A DNA stretch of 64,000 nucleotides from Massilia sp. Mn16-1_5 (lineage in GTDB: Bacteria > Pseudomonadota > Gammaproteobacteria > Burkholderiales > Burkholderiaceae_D), in NCBI RefSeq assembly GCF_004798585.1, contig NZ_PPXQ01000014.1:62001-126000 (forward strand), given 5' to 3'. The translations under genes were made by a program, and so were the position numbers. Under the pieces are notes generated by a model. The model made no database searches. It was not told the origin of the DNA and worked only from the letters and a program-made list of their open reading frames with translations. The first letter of the stretch is position 1; each line of letters starts with the position of its first letter. Shown piece after piece: positions 15,460 through 30,511 of this stretch.

Positions 15460-16809
15460 TCAGGCGCGCGCCGCCACCAGTGCCAGCAGCGCGTCCGGGC
15501 TGACCGGCTTCACCAGGTAGTGGTCGAAGCCGGCGGCCGTGGCGCGGGCGCGGTCCTCGAGCTGGCCGTAGCCGGACAGGCCGATCGCCACCGGACGCGC
15601 GCCGGCGTCCGAAGCACGCAGGCGGCTCATGACCTCCAGGCCATCCATGCCGGGCAGGCCGATGTCGCAGACGACGACGTCGAAGTCCTGGCCGAGCAGC
15701 GCGTCGAGGCCGGCCTGGCCGTCGCGCGCCGTCGCCACCTCGTGCCCTTCCATATCGAGGAAGGCTTTCAGGGTTTCGCAGGCATCGGGGTTGTCTTCGA
15801 TGATCAGGACCCGGCAACGGCCACCGGACAGGCTTGCGGGTGACGGCAGCACCGGGGCGGCCGCCGGCAAGGCGCAGCTGGGCAGGCGCAGGGTGAAGCG
15901 GCTGCCCTGCCCGACACCCGGACTGTCGGCCGTGATCGTGCCGCCATGCATGCTCACCAGGTTGCGCACCACGTTCAGGCCCACGCCCAGTCCCCCTTCC
16001 GAGCGCGCCAGCGAGCGCGGTCCCTGGGTGAACAGGTCGAAGATATGCGGCAGCACTTCCGGGGCGATGCCGGTGCCGTTGTCGGCGACCACGGCGACGA
16101 TCTCCTCGCCTTCGCGGCGCACGCTGAGCGAAATATGTCCGCCGTCGCCCGTGTATTTCGAGGCATTGCCGATCAGGTTCGTGAACACCTGGGTCAGGCG
16201 CACACGGTCGCCGCGGGCAGCGATTTCCTCCTTGGGGAGATCGAGCGTGAATTCCTGGCTGCGCTCGGCGATACGCGGCAACACGGTTTCCAGCGCCTGG
16301 TCGATCGTTTCCGAAAGCGACAGCGGTTCCAGGTTCAGGGTGATCTTGCCGCTGCTGATGCGCGCGGCGTCGAGCAGGTCGTCGAGCAGGGCCGCCATGT
16401 GGTCGACCTGGCGCCGGATGACTTTGGTGAAATTCAGCAGCTGCGGCGAGGCATTGGCCGAGCGTTCCAGCAGCATCGACGACATGCTGATCGGCACCAG
16501 CGGGTTGCGCAGTTCGTGCGCCAGCATGGCCAGGAATTCGTTCTGGCGCCGGTTGGCCGCTTCGGCATCGTCGCGCAGGGCCTGCTCGTTGATGGCCGCC
16601 AGCACCAGGTGCTCGTTGGCCTCACGCAGCCGCGCCACGCTTTTTTCGAGCTCTTCCTTGCCGGCCAGGGCCGCGCGCAGGCGCGCCACTTCCTGCTCCA
16701 GGCTGCCGATGTGGCGATGCAGGGCATCGGTGTAGACGTCGGGCGCGGCGCTGGCGTCCGTGGGATCAAGGGAACGCTGCATCGAACCGGTCTCGTCGTC
16801 GTGGAACAT
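15460..16809 (-). CDS. Hybrid histidine kinase with C-terminal receiver
   Basis: Cytoplasmic signalling protein of 449 residues with no membrane segment. N-terminal coiled coil about 30-90 (GSLEQEVARLRAALAGKEEL); HisKA with phospho-acceptor H98 in AMLAHELRNPLVP; HATPase_c with NLIGNASKYT, DNGTGI and GGLGVGLNVV; a receiver domain about 333-449 with the acidic pair in IIEDN, phospho-acceptor D382 in VVVCDIGLPGMDG, and K434. It has no sensor domain of its own, which fits a kinase that takes input from a partner. It starts 12 bp after the KaiC-like gene and is last in that operon. Confidence 0.93.
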   Translation of the reverse strand: MFHDDETGSMQRSLDPTDASAAPDVYTDALHRHIGSLEQEVARLRAALAGKEELEKSVARLREANEHLVLAAINEQALRDDAEAANRRQNEFLAMLAHELRNPLVPISMSSMLLERSANASPQLLNFTKVIRRQVDHMAALLDDLLDAARISSGKITLNLEPLSLSETIDQALETVLPRIAERSQEFTLDLPKEEIAARGDRVRLTQVFTNLIGNASKYTGDGGHISLSVRREGEEIVAVVADNGTGIAPEVLPHIFDLFTQGPRSLARSEGGLGVGLNVVRNLVSMHGGTITADSPGVGQGSRFTLRLPSCALPAAAPVLPSPASLSGGRCRVLIIEDNPDACETLKAFLDMEGHEVATARDGQAGLDALLGQDFDVVVCDIGLPGMDGLEVMSRLRASDAGARPVAIGLSGYGQLEDRARATAAGFDHYLVKPVSPDALLALVAARA

Positions 16810-16821
16810 TCCCTGTACTCC

Positions 16822-18291
16822 TCATCTCGGTCCGACCGTCCGGACGCAGCCGCCGGCAAGTACGCCGGCCACCTCGGTGGCATCGCCGTCGATCTCGAGC
16901 CCGGCATCGGTGATCCGGTAGCCGCGCAAGTCCGTGCTGTGATCGCAGCCGCGCACCTTCACGACCGACATGAACTTCTGCAGCCGGCCGTCGACCTCGG
17001 CGTAACGCAGGGCCACGATCGCATCGGTCAGATAGGAGATGTTGGCCTGGCTGAAATGCAGTCCCGTGAAATCGTCGTCCACGCCGAGCGTGACCAGGGC
17101 CGTGACGCCATGCTTGGCGACCACGCTCAGCAGGCGGAACACGGCCTGGCGCAGGTCGGCGTGGAATTCCGGCGCCATGTAGAGCGCAAATTCGGACAGC
17201 GAATCGATCACCAGGCGGCGCGCGCCGGTGCGCTGCAGGGTGGCCTGGATCTCGTCGATCAGTTCGTCGACGGTGAGGTCGAGCAGGCGGCTTTCGACAA
17301 TGGCGACGTGGCCGCCCTGGACCATTTCCGCCAGCTCGGCATTGCGCAGGCGCGGCGTGCCCTTCTCGAAATACACGGCCACGCCCTTCTCGCCCTGGTG
17401 CACCCCTTCCTGCAGGAAGCGGGTGGCGATGATGGTCTTGCCCGAACCGGTCGGCCCCGACACCAGCAGCGTGTGTCCCTGCGGCAGGCCGCCGTGCAGC
17501 AGCTCGTCCAGCCCGGGCACGCCGGTGGGAATGCGGTTCGGTTCGCGGTCGACGGCGACGCCCGGCTGGCGGTCGTCGGCCAGCGGCGGCAGGATGCGCG
17601 GGTAGGTGCGCAGGCCGTCGTCGGTGATGCGGAAGTTGTGCGAGCCGGCCAGGTGGGCGCGCCCGCGCATTTTGACGACGCGCATCTTGCGCACGACGGT
17701 GCTGTGCTCGTGCACCTGGGTCAGCGAAAGCATGCCGTCGGCCACCGTCATGATTGGATTGGCTTCCGGGTCGGTGTGCATGTATTCGCCGATCAGGAAG
17801 GTCGTTGCCTGCCAGCTCGTCATGCGGGTGCCCAGTTCCTGGATGAAGTACTGCAGGTCGGACACGCCCTCGTTGCCGGCCTTGGCGGTCTGGACCACGG
17901 AGCGGAAGGAATCGACGAACACCAGCGAGGGCGAGAAGGACTCGACCTCGGCCATGATGCGGTCGAGTACGCCGCTGAAATCGCCCGCGCGCAGGGTTTC
18001 GCCCAGGTTCACGTAACGGATCGCCGGCCCCACCTTTTTCACGTCGAAGAAGGAGAACTGCTGCTGGTAACGCAGCATCTTGAGGGGCGGCTCGCCCAGC
18101 ACAGTGAAGAACAGCGCGCGCCGCTCGGGCGTGGCAAGGGCAAACATGATCTGGTGCGCCAGCGTCGTCTTGCCGCTGCCGGGCGGACCGGCCACGAGAT
18201 TGAACGAAAACTCGGGAAGGCCTCCACCGAGAAGCGTGTCCAGTCCTGGCACACCGGTTTGCAAGAGCCCCAAGGCTACTTTATCGCTCAT
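16822..18291 (-). CDS. KaiC-like double RecA-fold ATPase
   Basis: It is 489 residues with two KaiC domains. Domain I: Walker A GPPGSGKTT at 35-43 and Walker B LVFVDS. Domain II: Walker A GPTGSGKT at 279-286 and Walker B LVIDS ending at D363. The catalytic Glu doublets of cyanobacterial KaiC are only partly kept: LGE in domain I, FEK (E309) in domain II. The autophosphorylation region reads ISYLTD (S419-Y420), so the Thr next to the phospho-Ser is Tyr here. No kaiA or kaiB is seen in the window. It is sandwiched between a small unknown gene, whose stop abuts its ATG, and a hybrid kinase, suggesting a KaiC-based signalling module rather than a full clock. Confidence 0.93.
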   Translation of the reverse strand: MSDKVALGLLQTGVPGLDTLLGGGLPEFSFNLVAGPPGSGKTTLAHQIMFALATPERRALFFTVLGEPPLKMLRYQQQFSFFDVKKVGPAIRYVNLGETLRAGDFSGVLDRIMAEVESFSPSLVFVDSFRSVVQTAKAGNEGVSDLQYFIQELGTRMTSWQATTFLIGEYMHTDPEANPIMTVADGMLSLTQVHEHSTVVRKMRVVKMRGRAHLAGSHNFRITDDGLRTYPRILPPLADDRQPGVAVDREPNRIPTGVPGLDELLHGGLPQGHTLLVSGPTGSGKTIIATRFLQEGVHQGEKGVAVYFEKGTPRLRNAELAEMVQGGHVAIVESRLLDLTVDELIDEIQATLQRTGARRLVIDSLSEFALYMAPEFHADLRQAVFRLLSVVAKHGVTALVTLGVDDDFTGLHFSQANISYLTDAIVALRYAEVDGRLQKFMSVVKVRGCDHSTDLRGYRITDAGLEIDGDATEVAGVLAGGCVRTVGPR

Positions 18292-18705
18292 TTACTTCTG
18301 CTCCTGTCCATGCTTCTGCCCGTTTGCGCCTTCTTGTGCGACGTGTAACAGCTGTTGCGTTAGCGCTTCGCCGATCAAGTTACCCAGCAGCGTAGTGAAA
18401 GTGCCGAGCAGAACGCCATTCGCTTGCGCGGCGTGCTCGGGTCCGATCTCGTTCAGGGTTCTCGTCAGGGACATCAGCAGGTCGGCCACGGGCCGGGCGC
18501 TGTCACAGCTGCCCAGGCGCTCGAAGCGGACGGTCGACAAGCGCAATGCGCGCCCGAACAGGGCGCAAAATCCGCTTTCGCCGATCAGGGGCGTGAGCTG
18601 TTCGCTCAGGAGCAGCCAGGGCTCCACGAGTGCCGCGGTGCCGGTGCTATTGATCTCGTCGGCATCGTCGGGCGACCGTGGCCGCCGGCCTTCGTTGTGG
18701 TCCAT
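18292..18705 (-). CDS. Unknown protein upstream of kaiC-like gene
   Basis: A 137-residue soluble, mostly helical protein that I do not recognise. It starts MDHNEGRRPRSPDDADEINS, with an acidic and disordered N-terminus, then helical stretches such as RPVADLLMSLTRTLNEIG and GVLLGTFTTLLGNLIGEALT, and a polar tail ending HGQEQK. Its stop codon directly abuts the ATG of the KaiC-like gene, so translation is coupled and a partner or regulatory role for the ATPase is plausible. Coding is supported by position in the operon and by codon use like its neighbours. Confidence 0.75.
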   Translation of the reverse strand: MDHNEGRRPRSPDDADEINSTGTAALVEPWLLLSEQLTPLIGESGFCALFGRALRLSTVRFERLGSCDSARPVADLLMSLTRTLNEIGPEHAAQANGVLLGTFTTLLGNLIGEALTQQLLHVAQEGANGQKHGQEQK

Positions 18706-18733
18706 GCTCGCTGTTCAGCTGTCGTTTGTTATA

Positions 18734-18771
18734 TGTTCATCCGCCGTCTGGCCGGCTGAACATCGATTATA
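18734..18771 (-). promoter_or_regulatory. -10 element and dyad upstream of the kaiC-like operon
   Basis: On the minus strand a perfect TATAAT lies at 18771-18766. Just downstream, where the transcript would start, TGTTCA (18734-18739) and TGAACA (18757-18762) form a 6-bp dyad with a 17-nt spacer, a possible operator. The -35 region is poor. Confidence 0.45.
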
Positions 18772-18914
18772 GAGGTAATACGGGCAATTTTTATTTTTTC
18801 ATATGAAGAAGGGGCAAATTCCTACGCGTTCGATGGTTTCCGGACAAGTTTTTTAGCGGCGCAATTTTTTGTACGACATAATGCCATTCAGAAAAACAGA
18901 CACGAGGGCGGGAG

Positions 18915-20690
18915 ATGATGAAACACACCGTGGCCGCAGCGCTATGCGGAGGCATCCTGATGTGCGGACCGGCGCCGGCCGCCCCTGCCCGCGCAGCCCC
19001 TGCGCCTGCCGCCGCCGGCGCCGACGCGCGCTTCGCGGCGATCCACCGCGCCGAGTGGCAGTGGCGCGTCCAACAGCGTCTGGCGGACGACGATGCCGCC
19101 CGGGACGAGGTCAGCAGCGATTACCCGCATGTGGACGCCGCCTCGCAGGCGGCGCGCCTGGCGCACTGGCAAGACGTGCTGCGCCAGCTCGACGCCATCG
19201 ACGCCGCCGCCCTGTCCGCATCCGGGAAGATCGATTACCAGGTCTACCGCGCCCAGATCGCCGCCTTTGTCGAGGAACTGCGCTTTCGCGAGTACGAGCA
19301 GCCTGTGAATGCCGACAGCGCCTTCTGGACCGACGTCACCTACGGCGCGCGCCAGCCCATCGCCAGTGCCGCCGGCTATCGCCGCTACCTGGCGCGCCTG
19401 GGCAAGCTGCCGCGCTACTTCGACGAACAGCTGGCCAACATGGGCGCGGGCCTGGCGCGCGGCTTCACGCCGCCGCGCGTGACCCTGGCCGGACGCGACG
19501 CGGCGCTGGCATCGGTGGCGGAAAGCGCGCCCGAGGCCACCGTCTTCTACCAGCCCTTCAAGGTGATGCCTGCCGCGATTCCCGCAGCCGAACAGGCGCT
19601 GCTGCGCGCGCAAGGCCTGGCCGCGATCCGCGAACACGTGCAGCCCGCGTATGCGCGCGTGCTGGCCTTCATGCGTTCCGATTACATGCCGCGTGCGCGC
19701 GAGGCACTGGCCGCGACCAGCCTCCCGGACGGACAAGCCTATTACCAGTCGAAGATCCTCGAGTTCACGACCACGAAGCTGAGCGCCGACGAGATCCACC
19801 GCATCGGTCTTGCCGAGATGGCGAAGATCCGCGCCGAGATGATGGAAACGATCCGCCAGTCGGGCTTCAAGGGCGACCTGCCCGCCTTCCTGGCCTATCT
19901 GCGCAGCGATCCGCAGTTCTACGCCAAGACGCCCGACGAACTGCTGATGCGCGCGGCCTGGATCGCCAAGAAGTTCGACGCGAAAGCGGGCCAGTACTTC
20001 GGCTACCTGCCGCGCCAGCGCTTCGCGATCCGCCCGGTGCCGCTAGAGCAGGCGCCCTACTACACGGCCGGCCGCGGCGGTCCCGGCGTCTACCTGGTCA
20101 ACACCTGGAACCTGCCGGCGCGCGCCCTCTACAGCCTGCCCGCCCTGACCCTGCACGAATCGGCGCCCGGCCACGCCTTCCAGATGCCGGTGGCGCTGGA
20201 ACAGAAAGGCGTGCCGCCCTTCCGCAGGGCCTACATTTCCGCCTTCGGCGAAGGCTGGGCCCTGTACGCCGAGCGCCTGGGCAGCGAGATGGGCATCTAC
20301 GAGACGCCCTATGAGGTCTTCGGCATGCTCAGCTACCAGGCCTGGCGCGCCGCGCGCCTGGTGGTAGACACCGGCATCCACGCCAAGGGCTGGACCCGCG
20401 CGCAGGCCCAGGCCTACCTGCGCGAAAACACGGCGCTGTCCGAACACGAGGTGACGACGGAAGTCGACCGCTACATCTCCTGGCCAGGCCAGGCGCTGTC
20501 GTATTACCTGGGACAGATGGCGATCATGGAGGCACGCGCCAAGGCGGAAGAGGCGCTGGGCAGCAAGTTCGATATCCGCGCCTTCCACGATACCGTGCTG
20601 CAGCTGGGATCGGTGCCGCTGCCAGTGCTGGCGGCAAGGATCGACCGCTTCATTGCGGAGGGTGGGAAGAGTCCGTATCCGAAAGAATAG
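18915..20690 (+). CDS. DUF885 family protein, predicted secreted metallohydrolase
   Basis: It is 591 residues with a signal peptide (MMKHTVAAALCGGILMCGPA, cleavage near APARA), so periplasmic or exported. The DUF885 signature is clear: LHESAPGHAFQ near residue 415 followed by GEGWALYAERLG near 445, a pairing resembling zinc-peptidase HExxx(x)H plus a downstream Glu. C-terminal ISWPGQALSYYLGQ is also typical. Peptidase activity is inferred from the motif; the substrate is unknown. The ATG at 18915 follows GGGAG; a second ATG at 18918 is equally possible. It is divergent from the kaiC-like operon. Confidence 0.85.
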   Translation: MMKHTVAAALCGGILMCGPAPAAPARAAPAPAAAGADARFAAIHRAEWQWRVQQRLADDDAARDEVSSDYPHVDAASQAARLAHWQDVLRQLDAIDAAALSASGKIDYQVYRAQIAAFVEELRFREYEQPVNADSAFWTDVTYGARQPIASAAGYRRYLARLGKLPRYFDEQLANMGAGLARGFTPPRVTLAGRDAALASVAESAPEATVFYQPFKVMPAAIPAAEQALLRAQGLAAIREHVQPAYARVLAFMRSDYMPRAREALAATSLPDGQAYYQSKILEFTTTKLSADEIHRIGLAEMAKIRAEMMETIRQSGFKGDLPAFLAYLRSDPQFYAKTPDELLMRAAWIAKKFDAKAGQYFGYLPRQRFAIRPVPLEQAPYYTAGRGGPGVYLVNTWNLPARALYSLPALTLHESAPGHAFQMPVALEQKGVPPFRRAYISAFGEGWALYAERLGSEMGIYETPYEVFGMLSYQAWRAARLVVDTGIHAKGWTRAQAQAYLRENTALSEHEVTTEVDRYISWPGQALSYYLGQMAIMEARAKAEEALGSKFDIRAFHDTVLQLGSVPLPVLAARIDRFIAEGGKSPYPKE

Positions 20691-20713
20691 CGTGGGCGCG
20701 CACGCGGCCCGGA

Positions 20714-21079
20714 TCAAACCTCACGCAGCCAGGCCTGCGCCGCATCGACATCGTCATAAAACACCCGATCCTCGCCCTCAAAGAAGGCGATGCGCGCCAG
20801 GTAGGCCAGCCGGGTTCCGGGCACCACGATCGCGCGGCGCAGCTTGATGCCGCCGAGCTGGCCGTCGAGCTCCTGCTGCATCAGGGCGATGTCCGCTCCG
20901 GGAGCAAGCATCGCGCGCGCGTCGTACAGCACACGGCGCAGGCCGGTCACATGCGCCAGTTCCAGCACGCGCAGCTGGCAGTCGCGCAGCATGGCTTCGT
21001 TCATCTCGCCTTGCGTCTCGACCAGCAGCAGGTCGCCACTGACGCGCACGTCCAGCATCTGTTCCTGCATCGCCATCAA
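20714..21079 (-). CDS. SpoIIAA/STAS-like protein
   Basis: It is 121 residues, soluble. The alternating strand-helix pattern, with [33 protein letters not shown] and [19 protein letters not shown], is like SpoIIAA-type STAS proteins found widely in proteobacteria; no phosphorylatable DSSG motif of true anti-sigma antagonists is visible. The ATG overlaps the def stop codon (ATGA), so it is translationally coupled to peptide deformylase and is the last gene of the smc run. Function unknown. Confidence 0.7.
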   Translation of the reverse strand: MMAMQEQMLDVRVSGDLLLVETQGEMNEAMLRDCQLRVLELAHVTGLRRVLYDARAMLAPGADIALMQQELDGQLGGIKLRRAIVVPGTRLAYLARIAFFEGEDRVFYDDVDAAQAWLREV

Positions 21080-21598
21080 TCGTCCGCCGCCGGATCCAGC
21101 CCCGGGAACATCACCTCGGTAAACCCGAAGCGCGAAAAGTCCCGGATCCGCATCGGATACAGGATGCCCAGCAGATGGTCGACCTCGTGCTGTACCACGC
21201 GCGCATGGAAGCCTTCGGCGTCAACCCGGATCGGCTTGCCGTACTGGTCGACGCCCTCATAACGCAGGCGGGTATGGCGCGGCACGCTGCCGCGCAGGCC
21301 GGGGACCGAGAGGCAGCCTTCGAAGCCCTCTTCCATCTCGTCCGACAAAGGTGTCAGGACGGGGTTCAGGAGCACCGTTTCCGGCACTTCCGGCGCGTCC
21401 GGGTAGCGCAGGTTGTTCCGGAAGCCGAAGATCACCAGCTGCAGGTTGACGCCGATCTGCGGCGCGGCCAGGCCGGCGCCGTTCGCGGCGTGCATGGTAT
21501 CGAACATGTCGGCCACCAGGGCCTCCAGTTCCGGCGTGCCGAATGCGGTGACGGGATCGGCCACGCGCAGCAGGCGCGGGTCGCCCATCTTCAGGATC

Positions 21599-21612
<14 letters not shown>
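21076..21612 (-). CDS. def: Peptide deformylase
   Basis: Removes the formyl group from N-formylmethionine of new proteins. It is 178 residues. The three metal-site motifs are intact: [10 protein letters not shown] at 45-54, EGCLSVPG with C100, and QHEVDH with H142, E143 and H146. The start overlaps the end of galU by 14 bp. This def stands alone, not beside fmt, so the genome may well carry a second copy in the usual fmt locus. Confidence 0.96.
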
Positions 21613-22498
<886 letters not shown>

Positions 22499-22521
22499 CG
22501 TTTGATCTCCTGCCTTGTTCT

Positions 22522-29550
<7,029 letters not shown>

Positions 29551-29585
29551 CTTGGTTCGGCTATGAGGGAATCGATAAAGCACGC

Positions 29586-29594
29586 ATCATACCA
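29586..29594 (-). promoter_or_regulatory. Extended -10 promoter for smc
   Basis: On the minus strand TGGTATGAT (29594-29586) is an extended -10 element placed about 35 bp before the GTG start. A second candidate, TTGACA (29754-29749) with an 18-bp spacer and TATCAT (29730-29725), lies further upstream and would give a leader of about 170 nt. Together with the sigma-54 promoter on the other strand these explain the gene-free stretch 29551-29852. Confidence 0.5.
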
Positions 29595-29800
29595 TCTGTT
29601 GCTTGCTTTTCGGCCAAGTTTCTGGCATGGACGCGGGTTGACGAGGTCCGATCGTGCTGATGCAGAAGCCCGCTCGGGCACACAGACAACTTGGATTTTG
29701 TCGAGAATCTTTACAGTACAGGAAATGATATTGCTGAATAATAAAGGTTGTCAAAAATAACTTATTGATTTCAATAGGAAATTTTCTTCTTGGAAATTGC

Positions 29801-29816
29801 TGGCATGCAGCTTGCT
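29801..29816 (+). promoter_or_regulatory. Sigma-54 (RpoN) type promoter for PEP-CTERM gene
   Basis: TGGCATGCAGCTTGCT matches the -24/-12 consensus TGGCACGNNNNTTGCW with one substitution and the invariant 10-bp gap between GG and GC. The predicted start is near 29826, 27 bp before the ATG. A short dyad, ATTGATTTCAAT, lies at about 29764-29775; no enhancer site is certain. Confidence 0.7.
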
Positions 29817-29852
29817 GTGTCATGCAGCACACACTATTTCCAGAGGAAAACC

Positions 29853-30464
29853 ATGAAGAAACTCGTCTTTGCCGCCACCCTCGCCCTCGCCTTCTGTGCC
29901 AGCGCCCACGCCGCTGTCCTGACGACGACCTTCGCCAACAACAACAGCCATAACGGCAACATGTTCGACGTCGTCACCAAGGGCAGCGCGCTGACGGTCA
30001 CGGGCTTCAACCTGAACCTGGATGCCGGCACCCACACGGTCGAGATCTACAGGAAGGACGGTAGCTGGCTGGGTGCATCGAATGACCGCAATGCCTGGTC
30101 GATGGTCGACAACCTGAGCCTCACGGGCAATGGCGCCGGCCAGGCGACCTTCCTCGACGTCGCCGACTTCCACCTGGACGCGAGCACGACGACGGGCCTG
30201 TACATCACTGTCAGCACTGGCGGCTGGCTGAACTACACAAACGGTAGCGCCGTCGGCAACATCGCTAGCCAAGATGACTACCTGGCAATCCTGGAAGGTG
30301 CGGGCAAGGCTTACGCGTTCGGTGACACTTTCACGCCACGCATCTGGAACGGCAGCATCTATTACGAGCTTGTCAGCAACGAAGTCCCGGAACCGGGCTC
30401 GCTGGCCCTGTTCGGCCTCGGCGTGGCCGGCCTGGGCATGCTGCGCCGTCGCAAGCAGGTTTGA
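29853..30464 (+). CDS. PEP-CTERM sorting domain protein
   Basis: Exported protein of 203 residues. A signal peptide (MKKLVFAATLALAFCASAHA) precedes a beta-rich, Asn/Thr/Gly-rich body of about 150 residues and a C-terminal sorting signal at 177-203: VPEP, a hydrophobic segment and RRRKQ. Exosortase (EpsH/XrtA type) and its partner enzymes would cleave it at the envelope; no exosortase gene is in the window. I chose the ATG at 29853, preceded by AGAGGA, because an in-frame upstream TTG would place the sigma-54 promoter inside the gene. It is flanked by its own promoter and terminator, so it is monocistronic. The body is not recognised. Confidence 0.9.
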   Translation: MKKLVFAATLALAFCASAHAAVLTTTFANNNSHNGNMFDVVTKGSALTVTGFNLNLDAGTHTVEIYRKDGSWLGASNDRNAWSMVDNLSLTGNGAGQATFLDVADFHLDASTTTGLYITVSTGGWLNYTNGSAVGNIASQDDYLAILEGAGKAYAFGDTFTPRIWNGSIYYELVSNEVPEPGSLALFGLGVAGLGMLRRRKQV

Positions 30465-30483
30465 ATCCCAAGAGGTGAAGAAG

Positions 30484-30509
30484 CCGGCGCCGCGTGCGCC
30501 GGTTTTTTT
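30484..30509 (+). terminator. Intrinsic terminator of PEP-CTERM gene
   Basis: Stem CCGGCGC/GCGCCGG with loop CGCGT followed by seven T. It ends 2 bp before the stop of the convergent DUF1631 gene. Confidence 0.9.
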
Positions 30510-30511
30510 GC

